From an uncultured Alphaproteobacteria bacterium (GTDB lineage Bacteria > Pseudomonadota > Alphaproteobacteria > HIMB59): a stretch of DNA of 64,000 bases. Numbering within the stretch: position 1 is the stretch's first letter; each line of letters opens with the position of its first letter. Shown here piece after piece: positions 24,937-35,216 of this stretch. A program made the translations under genes and the position numbers. The stretch is taken from positions 1 to 64,000 of the forward strand of contig CACNEB010000005.1 of the NCBI GenBank assembly GCA_902619375.1. The letters are read 5' to 3'. The notes beneath the pieces were generated by a model that worked only from the letters and a program-made list of their open reading frames with translations, had not been told where the DNA came from and did no database searches.

Positions 24937-26184
24937 CTAATTTTTTAAACGATTTAATTTTATCACTTCACCAATAAAATATAATGATCCTCCAAAATAA
25001 ATTGTGGTCTGATTTGATGAGAGTTTATTAATCATTTTAAATGAATCTGTTAAGGAATTTGCAAAATAGAGCTTAAGGTATTTGGGCAGCAGATCCTCGG
25101 TAATAGAGTTTTCCTCGTTCATTTTAACAACAATTATTTTATTAAAATGATTTGATAAGTTAGAGAGCATTTGAGTATATTTTTTATTATTTAAAAAAGA
25201 GCATATGAGTATTTTCCTATTCTTTGGTAATGATTTAATTAATGCTTTCATGCCATCGATATTGTGAAAGCCATCTAAGTAAATATTCTTATATTTCTTT
25301 ATTTTTTTATTTAAAAGTCCGCTCTTAATTTGCTGCAATCTCCCAGGCCACTCACAATTCATCAACGCTTTTTCTGTTTTTTTTATTACAAATTTTTCTT
25401 TTAATATATACCTGGCTAAATGTATTGCTAATCCAGCATTAATTAATTGATGTGATCCTAATAAACTTAAATTTGATAAATTAACTCTTATATCATTCGA
25501 TAAATAAAAATTAGATTTTATTTTCCAATGAATATTAAATAGATTTGCATTTAATTTTCTTTTTTTTAATTGTGACTTGATATATTTCATAACATTTGTT
25601 TTCTGTCGATTAATAAAAATCGTACTTTTTAGATTTAATATTCCTAATTTCTCAAAAGCAATTTGATACAATGAATTTCCTAAATAATCTTGATGATCTA
25701 AAGAAATTGGAGTAATAGCTGCATACTTTGATTTTTTTAAAATATTCGTGGCATCAAATCTTCCTCCAAGCCCAACTTCTAATATTAGATAGTCAGCTTT
25801 ATGATCTTGGAAAGCTTTAAACGCCGCCGCAGTAGTAATTTCAAAAAATGTTATCAAATTTCCTTCATTTTTATCTTCGCAAAACTTTAAATATTTTAAT
25901 AATTTTTGATTTGAAATTTCTTTAGATCTTAATTGAATTCTTTCATTAAATTTTACTAGGTGAGGCGTGGAGTATACGTGTGTTGAGTAATTATGATGAT
26001 TGAGAATTGATTTCAAAATAGTTGCTGTTGAACCTTTACCATTAGTACCAGCTATATGAATGACTTTTGGTAATAAATTTTCATCAAAATTTATTTTTTT
26101 TAAAAGTTTTTTGATTCTCCCTAAAGATAAATCTGAAAATTTTGGATGTAGATTTAGTAGCCTTTGAAAAATGGGATCTTTCAA
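24937..26184 (-). CDS. folC: Folylpolyglutamate / dihydrofolate synthase
   Basis: 415 residues of the Mur-ligase family with the ATP loop IAGTNGKGSTATIL, LEVGLGGRFDATN and the Mg-binding ISLDHQDYLG, plus a Rossmann-like C-terminal domain (LDGFHNIDGMKALIKSL). It makes dihydrofolate and adds the glutamate tail to folates in the cytoplasm. It sits last in the trp-accD-folC run, the standard alphaproteobacterial order. Folate polyglutamates are also the likely cofactors of the C1 locus at 58083-64000. Confidence 0.92.
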   Translation of the reverse strand: MKDPIFQRLLNLHPKFSDLSLGRIKKLLKKINFDENLLPKVIHIAGTNGKGSTATILKSILNHHNYSTHVYSTPHLVKFNERIQLRSKEISNQKLLKYLKFCEDKNEGNLITFFEITTAAAFKAFQDHKADYLILEVGLGGRFDATNILKKSKYAAITPISLDHQDYLGNSLYQIAFEKLGILNLKSTIFINRQKTNVMKYIKSQLKKRKLNANLFNIHWKIKSNFYLSNDIRVNLSNLSLLGSHQLINAGLAIHLARYILKEKFVIKKTEKALMNCEWPGRLQQIKSGLLNKKIKKYKNIYLDGFHNIDGMKALIKSLPKNRKILICSFLNNKKYTQMLSNLSNHFNKIIVVKMNEENSITEDLLPKYLKLYFANSLTDSFKMINKLSSNQTTIYFGGSLYFIGEVIKLNRLKN

Positions 26185-26188
26185 GAAT

Positions 26189-27034
26189 TTATTTTTTTAC
26201 GAATGACAAAACTTTTGAAAGTGTTTGACTTAATTCTTTTCGATGGACAACCATGTCAACCATTCCGTGTTCAAGAAGATATTCCGCTGTTTGAAAATCC
26301 TCAGGTAATTGTTCCTTGATCGTCTCTTCGATAACTCTTTTTCCAGCAAAACCAATCATACTTCCTTTTTCAGCAATTATAATATCTCCAAGCATCGCAA
26401 ACGAAGCACTCACACCTCCAGTAGTAGGATGAGTTAGAACACTTACATAAGGAATTTTATGTTGGTCTAGCATATTCACAGCTGCAACTGTTTTAGGTAG
26501 TTGCATTAAACTTACAATACCCTCTTGCATCCTTGCACCTCCTGAAGAAGCAACAGATATAAATGGACAATTCAAATCAACAGCATTTTGACAACCAATT
26601 TTAAATGCTTCACCTACAAATTGACCCATTGAACCACCCATAAAATTAAAATCCAAAATAAAAACTACAACTTTAGTGCTTCCAATTTCACCTTTAGCTA
26701 AAATAGCGGCATCTTTTTGGTCAGTTTTCTTTTGCGCAGCTTTCATCCTGTCTGTGTATTTTTTAAGATCTTTAAATTTCAGAGGATCATTATTTTCAAA
26801 AGGTACATCGATTAATTCATAATTTTCGTTATCAAATAAATTTTTTAATCTACTATTTACATCCATCCCCATGTGAAAGTCACAATATGAACAGACATTA
26901 AGATTTTCTTTTAAGTCACTTACATACAGGGTTCTTTCCCCACATCCACACTTAGTCCATAAATTAGATGGAGACTCTTTTCGATTAACAAGGGAGCTTA
27001 ATTTAGGTTTTACATAATCTGTGAGCCAGTTCAT
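26189..27034 (-). CDS. accD: Acetyl-CoA carboxylase carboxyltransferase subunit beta
   Basis: 281 residues. The N-terminal zinc ribbon has four Cys (CGCGE and CSYC, about residues 29-54), then the crotonase-like carboxyltransferase core: GSMGQFVGEAF, SVASSGGARMQEG, LTHPTTGGVSASFAML and GFAGKRVIEET. With AccA it transfers CO2 from biotin to acetyl-CoA for fatty-acid synthesis. It is 4 bp before folC and 2 bp after trpA. Confidence 0.95.
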   Translation of the reverse strand: MNWLTDYVKPKLSSLVNRKESPSNLWTKCGCGERTLYVSDLKENLNVCSYCDFHMGMDVNSRLKNLFDNENYELIDVPFENNDPLKFKDLKKYTDRMKAAQKKTDQKDAAILAKGEIGSTKVVVFILDFNFMGGSMGQFVGEAFKIGCQNAVDLNCPFISVASSGGARMQEGIVSLMQLPKTVAAVNMLDQHKIPYVSVLTHPTTGGVSASFAMLGDIIIAEKGSMIGFAGKRVIEETIKEQLPEDFQTAEYLLEHGMVDMVVHRKELSQTLSKVLSFVKK

Positions 27035-27036
27035 AT

Positions 27037-27819
27037 TTAGACCTTAACCTCTTGAATAAATTTTTTAAGGTTTTTAAGGTACTTATTTAAATCCATCTTT
27101 AAATCAAAATATTTTTGAATAAGAGCTGAACCAATTATAACACCGTCTGCATTTGTTTTTTTGGATATATCAATGACATCTTTTTTTGACTTAATCCCAA
27201 ATCCAACTAAAACAGGAACAGAAGACATTTTTTTTATAGATTTAACATTTTTATTTATTTCTTTGTAATCTAATTTATTTGAACCTGTAATTCCTGTTGC
27301 TGATATATAATAAATAAATCCTTTTGAACCTTTTAAAAGTTTTTGTGATCTTTTTTTATCAGTCATTGGAGAGATTAACTTGATCAAGTGTATATTATTT
27401 TTAGACAATGACTTTTTGATTGCACTTTCCTCTTCAAAAGGTAAATCAACAATTATTATACCATCGACAATACTTTTAATATTATTAATAAATTTATTTA
27501 ATCCAAATTTGCGAACAGTATTTAAATAACACATGATAACAAATGAAGTATTATTTTTAGATTTACTCAAATATTTAATTAAATCTAATGATTGCTGTGT
27601 TGATAATTTTGATCCAAGTGCAATTTTATTTGCCTCTTGGATAATTGGGCCATCTGCCATTGGATCAGAAAAGGGAAGCCCAAACTCAATAATATCTGGT
27701 TGATGAGATAACATTTCATTAAAAATCTTTTTACTATGACTCAGCGAAGGAAACCCACACGTCATAAATAATGAGAGTATCTTTTTCTTAGGAAGAGAGT
27801 CTAAATTATTCATCTGCAT
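27037..27819 (-). CDS. trpA: Tryptophan synthase alpha subunit
   Basis: About 260 residues. Catalytic Glu and Asp lie in [14 protein letters not shown], and the C-terminal phosphate loop is present ([22 protein letters not shown]). ATG 27819 or 27813 is likelier than TTG 27822. It releases indole from indole-3-glycerol phosphate and passes it to TrpB. It overlaps the end of trpB. Confidence 0.93.
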   Translation of the reverse strand: MQMNNLDSLPKKKILSLFMTCGFPSLSHSKKIFNEMLSHQPDIIEFGLPFSDPMADGPIIQEANKIALGSKLSTQQSLDLIKYLSKSKNNTSFVIMCYLNTVRKFGLNKFINNIKSIVDGIIIVDLPFEEESAIKKSLSKNNIHLIKLISPMTDKKRSQKLLKGSKGFIYYISATGITGSNKLDYKEINKNVKSIKKMSSVPVLVGFGIKSKKDVIDISKKTNADGVIIGSALIQKYFDLKMDLNKYLKNLKKFIQEVKV

Positions 27820-29011
27820 CAAATCCTATTGCTTTAGCTGCAGTAAATAAATCTTTATCACCTCGTCCACACAAATTTAAAATTACAACTTTGTTTTTAT
27901 GTTTATTTTTAAATGCTTTAATTAAGTAGGCTAGGGCATGGGAGGGCTCTAGTGCGGGAATAATTCCCTCCAGTTTTGAACATGTTTGAAATGCTTCAAG
28001 AGCTTCTTTATCAGTTATACCAAAGTACTTAACTCTTTTAATATCTTTTAAGTATGAGTGTTCAGGGCCTACACCAGGATAATCGAGACCGGCAGAAATT
28101 GAATGAGCCTCTTTTATTTGTCCATCATTGTCTTGTAATACATAACTATAACTACCATGTAAAATACCAGGTGTTCCGGACGTCATAGTAGCTGCTGTTT
28201 CTTGTGTTTTAGCACCTCTACCAGCTGCCTCGACTCCAATGATCTTTACCTTTTTATCATTCAAAAATGGATAGAATAAACCCATTGCATTTGATCCGCC
28301 TCCAACGCAAGCTATCAAATAATCTGGTAATTTTTTCTCTAACTTTAATATTTGCTCTCTTGCTTCTTTTCCAATCACTGATTGAAAATCTCTTACCATT
28401 TTGGGATAGGGGTGAGGACCTGCGGTAGAACCGATAATATAAAAAGTATCTCTGACGTTTTTAATCCAATCTCTTAAAGCTTCATTCATTGCATCTTTTA
28501 AAGATTTACTCCCAGACTCAACAGGAATAATGGTGGCTCCCAGAAGCTTCATTCTAAAAACATTAGGTTTTTGTCTTTCGATATCTTTAGACCCCATGTA
28601 AATATAACAAGGAAGACCAAAAAGGGCACAAACAGTTGCTGTTGCAACTCCATGTTGTCCAGCACCTGTTTCAGCAATGATTCTTGTTTTTCCCATTTTT
28701 TTCGCAAGAAGTATTTGCCCTAAGCAATTATTGATTTTATGGGCACCTGTATGATTAAGCTCATCTCTTTTAAAATATATTTTTGGTCCATTAATATATT
28801 TAGATAAATTTTTAGCAAAGTGCAAAGAGGAGGGCCTACCCACATAGTTTTTAAAAAGATCATTTAGCTCTTTTTTAAATTTTTTATCCTTTTGAATTTT
28901 TTTGTAAGATTTATCTAAATTTAATAATAGGGGCATTAATGTCTCTGAAACATACATGCCACCAAACTCACCAAATCTTCCAACAGTGCTAGGTTGTTTA
29001 TATTTTTTCAT
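27806..29011 (-). CDS. trpB: Tryptophan synthase beta subunit
   Basis: 401 residues, normal length. The PLP lysine motif [21 protein letters not shown], the phosphate-binding [10 protein letters not shown] and the C-terminal LSGRGD-equivalent NLCGRGDKD are all intact. It condenses indole with serine. The start overlaps the trpF stop by 1 bp and the end overlaps trpA. Confidence 0.95.
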   Translation of the reverse strand: MKKYKQPSTVGRFGEFGGMYVSETLMPLLLNLDKSYKKIQKDKKFKKELNDLFKNYVGRPSSLHFAKNLSKYINGPKIYFKRDELNHTGAHKINNCLGQILLAKKMGKTRIIAETGAGQHGVATATVCALFGLPCYIYMGSKDIERQKPNVFRMKLLGATIIPVESGSKSLKDAMNEALRDWIKNVRDTFYIIGSTAGPHPYPKMVRDFQSVIGKEAREQILKLEKKLPDYLIACVGGGSNAMGLFYPFLNDKKVKIIGVEAAGRGAKTQETAATMTSGTPGILHGSYSYVLQDNDGQIKEAHSISAGLDYPGVGPEHSYLKDIKRVKYFGITDKEALEAFQTCSKLEGIIPALEPSHALAYLIKAFKNKHKNKVVILNLCGRGDKDLFTAAKAIGFDADE

Positions 29012-29637
29012 TAATTATAAATTGATGAAATAATACCATCTATCAAAGTAAGGCTTTTTTCACCTGGGTGTTCCTCTACACCAGAATTTATATCAACAAA
29101 ATCAGTACCTGTTAAGTTTATTGCTTTTTTTATATTAGTGACATTTAGACCTCCTGATAAAATATAAGGGAGTTTTTTAATATTTTTAAAATTAGACCAA
29201 TCCCAAGTTTTATTGTTTCCTCCAGGCATCTGATTTGAAGAAGGTTTTGCTTCGATGAGGAACTTATCTACATCAATTAACTCAGTTGTTTCAAAATCCT
29301 CTGGGGATATTGATTTAAATATATTTTTCTTAAAATTACTTTTAACTTCGCTTATGAAGTTTTGATCTTCATGTCCATGAAGTTGAATTGTATCAAAATC
29401 AAAAACTTCTAATTTATTTTTAATTTCATCAATTGATGAATTTACAAAAACACCCACAAATTTATCTTTATATGATTTAAAATATTGGTTAACAAGAGAA
29501 AGTGTGCCCATATCTATAAACCTAGGACTCTTTTCATAAAAAATTAATCCTTGATAGGAAATATTTAAATCAAGACAATGATTAATAATAGCTGGATTAT
29601 TTTGTCCACAGATTTTTATTTTTATGTTGTTCGCCAT
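29011..29637 (-). CDS. trpF: Phosphoribosylanthranilate isomerase
   Basis: 208-residue TIM barrel. The catalytic Cys lies in the N-terminal KIKICGQ, then [26 protein letters not shown] and the C-terminal [12 protein letters not shown] and [11 protein letters not shown]. It catalyses the third step of tryptophan synthesis. Its 5' end overlaps pyrF by 41 bp, a large overlap that seems genuine because the conserved start lies inside it. Confidence 0.93.
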   Translation of the reverse strand: MANNIKIKICGQNNPAIINHCLDLNISYQGLIFYEKSPRFIDMGTLSLVNQYFKSYKDKFVGVFVNSSIDEIKNKLEVFDFDTIQLHGHEDQNFISEVKSNFKKNIFKSISPEDFETTELIDVDKFLIEAKPSSNQMPGGNNKTWDWSNFKNIKKLPYILSGGLNVTNIKKAINLTGTDFVDINSGVEEHPGEKSLTLIDGIISSIYN

Positions 29638-30304
29638 ATTTTTTTAACAAATCTAAAGGTTTTTTGCTTTCTATTAATTCTCTACCTATTACAACAAAGC
29701 TTGCACCATCTTGTAAAGCATTATGAGCAAAAGTAACTCTTTTTTGATCATCATTTCTAGCAAACATTTTGACACCAGGTGTTATTTTAATTAATTTTTT
29801 TAGCCTCTTTAACGAATTTAGGTCTTCACCTGAACAAATAAGTCCGTGAATATTTGCTTTATTAGCAATTTCAGAGAATTTCATTACAAGCCTCTTGGTA
29901 TTCTTTTCTTTATATATTTTGAAACTGTCTTTTGTATCTAAGCTGGTCAATAAAGTTACACCTAAAAGTTTTGTTTTAAGCTTATTTTTTTTTAATGAGC
30001 TTACTGCGGCATTGATCATATCTTTACCACCAGATATATGTATTGTAAGAAAATCAGGATTAAATTTTGATATAGAGTCTACAGCATTACTCACTGTGTT
30101 AGGAATATCATGTAGCTTTAAATCAAGGAAAAGTTTACATCTTGTTTTTTTAATTTCTGATATTAGTTCACTCGAGCTTTTATTATAAAAAGACCTATAT
30201 CCAATTTTAAAACCATAAACAAGAGGATGTAGTTTTTTTACAATCCTAACATTTCTGGCGTTTGTTTCTGAGTCTAATGCTATAAAAAATTTAAATTTTT
30301 TCAT
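29597..30304 (-). CDS. pyrF: Orotidine 5'-phosphate decarboxylase
   Basis: 235 residues. The catalytic Lys/Asp block FLDLKLHDIPNTV, the N-terminal IALDSETNA and the C-terminal GASFVVIGRELIESK are visible. It carries out the last step of UMP synthesis. It overlaps ihfB upstream by 14 bp and trpF downstream by 41 bp, so it is integrated in the rpsA-ihfB-pyrF-trp run. Confidence 0.92.
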   Translation of the reverse strand: MKKFKFFIALDSETNARNVRIVKKLHPLVYGFKIGYRSFYNKSSSELISEIKKTRCKLFLDLKLHDIPNTVSNAVDSISKFNPDFLTIHISGGKDMINAAVSSLKKNKLKTKLLGVTLLTSLDTKDSFKIYKEKNTKRLVMKFSEIANKANIHGLICSGEDLNSLKRLKKLIKITPGVKMFARNDDQKRVTFAHNALQDGASFVVIGRELIESKKPLDLLKKYGEQHKNKNLWTK

Positions 30305-30596
30305 TTAACTTTTTATGAATACTTTCACTAATTTTGAATTTAACCTTCCATTTTGATGGAATATATATTTTTTTTTTATTTCTAGGATCAGAGCCATATC
30401 TCGGATTCATTAATTTTAGTTTGAAAACACCAAAGTTTCTTAATTCTATATCAACATGATCAGTAATATTTTTCTCTAGTATATCAAAAAAACTAGTGAA
30501 AATTGCTTCGTTAATTTTTGGTGTTAGGTCGGTCTCTGACTCTAAGAATTTTTTTAATAGATCTGACTTATTTTTCTTTGGATCCCTTATCCTCAT
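30291..30596 (-). CDS. ihfB: Integration host factor beta-like DNA-binding protein
   Basis: 101 residues of the HU/IHF family. The core IELRNFGVFKLKLMNPRYGS, DPRNKKKIYIPSKWKVKFK corresponds to the DNA-intercalating arm with its conserved Pro. Position directly after rpsA (29-bp overlap) is the standard place of ihfB in proteobacteria. The N-terminus is unusually charged, and the start within rpsA is the only ATG available. Confidence 0.85.
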   Translation of the reverse strand: MRIRDPKKNKSDLLKKFLESETDLTPKINEAIFTSFFDILEKNITDHVDIELRNFGVFKLKLMNPRYGSDPRNKKKIYIPSKWKVKFKISESIHKKLNEKI

Positions 30597-32265
30597 CTAA
30601 AGCCTTACCCAAAATGTCTCCTAAGACTGATCCAGAGGATTTAGATCCATATTTTTCTAATAAACTCTGCTCCTCATCTATCTCTAATTGTCGAATTGAT
30701 AAAGCAAATTTCCTATTAGTAAGATCAATAGAACTGATTTTTGCATTTATCTTTTGGCCCTCATTATATCTTGATATGTTTTGTTCTTCTTTATTTTTTG
30801 AAAGCTCTTTTCTTCTTATGGTTGTTTCAATAAAATTATCAACTTCAACATCGATTCCATTGTTATTTATTTTAGTAATGGTTGCTGATACAATATCTCC
30901 TTTAGATTTGTTTTTAAAATATTCTTGAAATGGATCTGGTGATAATTGCTTTATACCAAAGCTTATTTTCTCTTTGTCAGGATCAATCTCAAGAATTTTT
31001 ACTTTAATACTCTCACCCTTTTGATATTTTTTTAATGATCTATCGCCATTCAAATCAGTCCATGAGAGGTCATTTTTGTGGATTAGTCCGTCTATATTTT
31101 CATTAAGCTTCGCAAATACTCCAAATTCGGTAATATTTTTTACTTCTGTTTCAATAATTTGATCTTTTTTGTACTCGTTTAAAATATTCTCCCAAGGGTT
31201 TGGCTCAGTTTGTTTTATGCCAAGACTAATTCTCTTCTTTTCTTTATCTATTTCTAATATTTTAACACGAATATTAAAACCCACTTCTAAAATCTTATTA
31301 GGATGGATATTCTTTTTTGTCCAACTGATATCATTTGAATGAACTAAACCTTCTAAGTCTTTATTAGTTAGTTGGACGAATGCACCATAATCAGTGATAT
31401 GTGTAATTTTTCCATCATATATTTCATCAAGATTAATTTTTGTTTCAATATTTTCCCAAGGATCGTCCTTTAATTGTTTATAACCAAGACTTATTTTATC
31501 TGAGTCATCAGAAACCTTTAAAATTTTGAAGTCATATTTTTTTCCAATTTCTAATACATCAGATGGGTGACCTATTCTGCTCCATGATATATCACTTAAA
31601 TGAACTAAACCATCAATACCACCTAAGTCAACAAAAGCCCCATAATCAGTAAATGTTTTTACTTTGCCGTTAACAACCATGTTATTTTGAGATTTTTCTA
31701 ATATCTGTTTTTTTATTTCTTTTTGTTTATCTTCAAGTATAGCTTTTCTTGATACTACAATATTGCCTTTTGAATAATCCATCTTAAGGATTTCAAATGT
31801 TTCTTCAGTTTTAATTAAATGACTTACATCTCTAACTGGTCTAACGTCTATTTGACTTAATGGAAGAAAAGCATTAGTGCCCATTATTTTTACATATAAA
31901 CCAGCTTTTGCTTTTCCAACTATGAAGCCTTTAACTCTCTCTTTATTGTCAAATATTTTTTGAAGTTTTTCCCAAGACTTCATTTTGATAGCTTTTTCAT
32001 GAGAAACTTTGATATTTCCCTCTCTATCTTCGAGTTTCTCAATAAAAACCTCAACTTTTTGTCCAGTTTTTAAATCATCGGAATGTCCAGTGTTTATAAA
32101 TTCTTCTTTGGGGATTTGTCCCTCACTTTTATAGCCTATGTCAACAGTAACTTGTAAATCACTTATTTTTAGAATTGTTCCAGAAATTATTTTATTTGCA
32201 GATATATTGTTTTTTGAGTCAAATTGTAGATCTAATAATTTGTTATACTCTTCATTCGATATCAT
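30568..32265 (-). CDS. rpsA: 30S ribosomal protein S1
   Basis: 565 residues. Six S1 (OB-fold) repeats can be traced, the clearest being KVKTFTDYGAFVDLGGIDGL, KITHITDYGAFVQLTNKDLE and EVKNITEFGVFAKLNENIDG, each followed by a V-H/K-N-D-I/L-S-W motif. It recruits mRNA to the 30S subunit, which matters here because predicted leaderless mRNAs occur elsewhere in the window. The usual upstream neighbour cmk is absent; aroA lies 65 bp upstream. Confidence 0.95.
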   Translation of the reverse strand: MISNEEYNKLLDLQFDSKNNISANKIISGTILKISDLQVTVDIGYKSEGQIPKEEFINTGHSDDLKTGQKVEVFIEKLEDREGNIKVSHEKAIKMKSWEKLQKIFDNKERVKGFIVGKAKAGLYVKIMGTNAFLPLSQIDVRPVRDVSHLIKTEETFEILKMDYSKGNIVVSRKAILEDKQKEIKKQILEKSQNNMVVNGKVKTFTDYGAFVDLGGIDGLVHLSDISWSRIGHPSDVLEIGKKYDFKILKVSDDSDKISLGYKQLKDDPWENIETKINLDEIYDGKITHITDYGAFVQLTNKDLEGLVHSNDISWTKKNIHPNKILEVGFNIRVKILEIDKEKKRISLGIKQTEPNPWENILNEYKKDQIIETEVKNITEFGVFAKLNENIDGLIHKNDLSWTDLNGDRSLKKYQKGESIKVKILEIDPDKEKISFGIKQLSPDPFQEYFKNKSKGDIVSATITKINNNGIDVEVDNFIETTIRRKELSKNKEEQNISRYNEGQKINAKISSIDLTNRKFALSIRQLEIDEEQSLLEKYGSKSSGSVLGDILGKALDEDKGSKEK

Positions 32266-32330
32266 AAGTCATGATTTACCTTTCAAATTGTTAGGTCGTT
32301 TTAAAGTTTTATTTCTAATTTTCAAGAAAA

Positions 32331-33641
32331 TTAATTTAAAAATTTTCTAACATCTTTAAAAAAAGAGGGATAACTTGTTTTAACACATGATTTATCCTTA
32401 ATTATGTTATTTTTTTCACATATTAAGTTAGCGATATAAAAAGACATTACGATACGATGATCAAGATTATGTATTATTTTAGCATTGCCTTTTTTTAGTT
32501 TATAATTTCCATAGATATACAAATCAAAACCTTTAATCTCAGATTTCACACCCATATTTAATAAATTTTTATGAATTAGATCCAATCTATTACTTTCTTT
32601 TACAGTTAGTTCCTTTAATCCTTTAAAAATAGAAGTACCATTAGCAAATGAAGCAGCTATCGAAAGTATAGGTATTTCATCAATCTGTAACGGTATATTA
32701 GACGACTTTACTATTACTGATTTTAAATTTTTTTTTTGGTCAATATATATATCAGCTACAATCTCATTATTTAATTTTTCTTTTTTTATAATCTTTATAT
32801 TACCCCCCATAGATTTTAAGGTTTGTATAAATCCAATTCTTGTCTTATTAAACAAAATATTCTTAACAGCAAATTTGGATCCTGGTAATAAACATGCAGC
32901 TGTAATTAAAAATGCTGCTGAAGATGGGTCGCCAGGGACTCTGTAATTAATTGGTTTTAGGGGTTTATCATTTTGTAATTTAATAAATCTAAATTTTTTG
33001 TTTTGTTTTACAGTTATGTTATATCCCATAGACTTGAGCATGTTTTCTGTATGATCTCTAGTTGAGTTAAATTCTTTTATTTTTACAATACCATTAGTGT
33101 TCAGTGATGATAAAATTATTGAGCTTTTTATTTGTGCTGATGGTATTTTAATATCAAAACTCATAGGTATTGGATTTCCGATACCTTTAATTCTTATAGG
33201 GGGATATAAATCTCCCCTAAGCTTAATAATCGCACCTATTTTTAATAAATGTTCAGTAATTCTCCTCATAGGCCTTTTACTTAAAGATTTATCACCAATC
33301 AAAATTGTTTTAATATTGTTTGAACAAACAAGACCAGATATTAATCTTATTCCAGTACCTGAATTACCAAAATTTAATTTATTTTTTGGTTGAAACAATG
33401 AGCCAGGTGGTAATCCATAAATTGAAAATTTTCCTCTTTCTTTTTTTATGTTAGCACCCAAATCTCTCATAGCTTTGATAGTGTTTAATACATCCTCTCC
33501 CTCAAGCAGATTCGATACAACTGATTTTCCTAATGCTTGACTTCCTAGTATAATTATTCTGTGGCTTATAGATTTATCTCCTGGGGGGTAATAGGAGCCT
33601 TTGATAGTATTTTTTTTGAAATTAGCCATCATAGTTTTCAC
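32331..33641 (-). CDS. aroA: 3-phosphoshikimate 1-carboxyvinyltransferase (EPSP synthase)
   Basis: 436 residues. Motifs: PPGDKSISHRIIILGS, LNFGNSGTGIRLISGL, VPGDPSSAAFLITAA and LTVKESNRLDLI. It catalyses step six of the shikimate pathway. The start may be ATG 33641, 33632 or 33629; the gene overlaps the 3' end of lptB by 20 bp. The N-terminal sequence (NSGTGIR rather than NAGTALR) points to a class with moderate divergence. Confidence 0.93.
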   Translation of the reverse strand: MKTMMANFKKNTIKGSYYPPGDKSISHRIIILGSQALGKSVVSNLLEGEDVLNTIKAMRDLGANIKKERGKFSIYGLPPGSLFQPKNKLNFGNSGTGIRLISGLVCSNNIKTILIGDKSLSKRPMRRITEHLLKIGAIIKLRGDLYPPIRIKGIGNPIPMSFDIKIPSAQIKSSIILSSLNTNGIVKIKEFNSTRDHTENMLKSMGYNITVKQNKKFRFIKLQNDKPLKPINYRVPGDPSSAAFLITAACLLPGSKFAVKNILFNKTRIGFIQTLKSMGGNIKIIKKEKLNNEIVADIYIDQKKNLKSVIVKSSNIPLQIDEIPILSIAASFANGTSIFKGLKELTVKESNRLDLIHKNLLNMGVKSEIKGFDLYIYGNYKLKKGNAKIIHNLDHRIVMSFYIANLICEKNNIIKDKSCVKTSYPSFFKDVRKFLN

Positions 33642-34344
33642 CCAAATAAATTTTCTTCACAAATTTATCTTTAGTAATCATATTTGGGGTTCCCTCTTTT
33701 ACAATTTCTCCGTTGTAAATAATATTCGCATAGTCAACTATTTTTAGAGCCTCCCTAACGTTGTGATCAGTGATAATTATCCCAATACCGCTATTTTTCA
33801 GTTTTAATATTGTTTCTTTGACATCTTCAATAGCAATAGGATCTATGCCAGCAAAGGGCTCATCGAGCAGTAAATATTTTGGATTGCTTGCTAGTGCACG
33901 AGCTATCTCAGTTCTTCTTCTCTCCCCACCCGAGAGAAGCTTTCCTTTAGTATAAACAAACTTATCTAATGAGAAGAGATTGACCAATTTTTTTGTAATA
34001 ATTTCTGCATTTGCTTTTTTATGAAACAACTGAGCAATTGATAATATATTTTGATAGACGTTTAGATCTCTAAATATAGAAGCCTCTTGTGGCAAGTAGG
34101 ATATACCAAATAGACTTCTATCATTGAGACTATAATCAATTAAGTTCTTTTGATTTAAATATATTTCCCCACTATCTGGTTGTAAAAAGCCAGCAATAAT
34201 ATTAAACAAAGTAGTTTTTCCACTACCATTAGGTCCTAGAAGTCCATAGATTTTTTTTTGATCAAAAAATAAGTTTATTTTATTTAAAGCAATTTTTGAT
34301 TTAAATTTTTTATTTATATTTTTTAATTGTATCTCATTACTCAT
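33622..34344 (-). CDS. lptB: LPS export ABC transporter ATP-binding protein
   Basis: The start is taken at ATG 34344 (MSNEIQLKN, 240 residues), 8 bp inside the lptA end. Walker A GLLGPNGSGKTTLF, the Q-loop, signature LLSGGERRRTEIARAL, Walker B YLLLDEPFAGIDP and the H-loop IIITDHNVREAL are complete. It powers LPS extraction with LptFG, which are not in this window. Confidence 0.95.
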   Translation of the reverse strand: MSNEIQLKNINKKFKSKIALNKINLFFDQKKIYGLLGPNGSGKTTLFNIIAGFLQPDSGEIYLNQKNLIDYSLNDRSLFGISYLPQEASIFRDLNVYQNILSIAQLFHKKANAEIITKKLVNLFSLDKFVYTKGKLLSGGERRRTEIARALASNPKYLLLDEPFAGIDPIAIEDVKETILKLKNSGIGIIITDHNVREALKIVDYANIIYNGEIVKEGTPNMITKDKFVKKIYLGENYDG

Positions 34345-34792
34345 TAATAAATACCTCAACAACACTCTCTTTTTTTGATGTACTCATGGTTCTTGTATTG
34401 TTTTTGAGGTCTATAATAAGTTCATCACCTTTAAGAATTCTATCCTCTGAAACTATTTTTACATTATCATAAAGCTCAATTATATTTTTTGGCTTCAAAT
34501 ATAAACCATAGTCCGAATAGTATATTTCTTCATTATAAAAAATTTGTATGTTTCCTTTAATTTCAATTTCGTTAAAGATTTCTTTATCATTTTCAATTTG
34601 ATATTTAGCTTTGATGTAATCACTAAGTATTTTTATATCACTACTTTCATATTCTACACTACCTGTGGCAACATACTCTTGATTTTCAGAGTCCCAAGTA
34701 ATCCCCTCTTTAGCTTTTAAAATATCTTTTGAATTTGAAATCGTTGGAAAAAATAAAAAAATAACAACAAATATTTTAATTAAATTACTCAT
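34337..34792 (-). CDS. lptA: LPS periplasmic bridge protein LptA
   Basis: 151 residues with a signal peptide (IFVVIFLFFPTISNS) and an OstA-like beta-jellyroll: AKEGITWDSENQEYVATGSV, IEIKGNIQIFYNEE and DELIIDLKNNTRTM. It forms the periplasmic LPS bridge. It is shorter than the E. coli protein, and overlaps both lptC (8 bp) and lptB. Confidence 0.85.
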   Translation of the reverse strand: MSNLIKIFVVIFLFFPTISNSKDILKAKEGITWDSENQEYVATGSVEYESSDIKILSDYIKAKYQIENDKEIFNEIEIKGNIQIFYNEEIYYSDYGLYLKPKNIIELYDNVKIVSEDRILKGDELIIDLKNNTRTMSTSKKESVVEVFINE

Positions 34793-35216
34793 TTAGAAAT
34801 GTAACTACAGTTTTCCCAACAAAGTTTATTATCCTTGTGGAGTTATTGAATTTAAAACCCTCAGATATGACATTAACATTTCTATTATTTAAATTTGTAT
34901 TATGACTGCTTTCAGCATTGCCTGTGCTAAAATTAATTAATATATTAAAGCTTTTAACTTCATAATTTTCATTTTTCAAACTAGACTCTCCTTGTAGCAA
35001 AGTTTGTTTATCATCGATATATATTAGTTTATCAGCTTTAATAAGATTATTTCCGTCTTTATTAAACATTATAGTTTCAAATCTATCTAAAGAATTACTT
35101 TGCTCCTTGATATAGCTATTAGATTTATTATTCAAAAATATAATCAATGCTTGTACTGATAAACATGTAAAAATTAAAAAAAAAACAAAATAATTTACCT
35201 TATTTATATTAAACAC
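34785..35216 (-). CDS. lptC: LPS export membrane-anchored protein LptC
   Basis: 143 residues with one N-terminal membrane anchor (FVFFLIFTCLSVQALIIFL) and a short beta-rich periplasmic domain (NLIKADKLIYIDDKQTLLQG). Sequence similarity is weak, but position between kdsD and lptA-lptB and topology match LptC. It is compact relative to the roughly 190 residues in E. coli. Confidence 0.8.
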   Translation of the reverse strand: MFNINKVNYFVFFLIFTCLSVQALIIFLNNKSNSYIKEQSNSLDRFETIMFNKDGNNLIKADKLIYIDDKQTLLQGESSLKNENYEVKSFNILINFSTGNAESSHNTNLNNRNVNVISEGFKFNNSTRIINFVGKTVVTFLNE

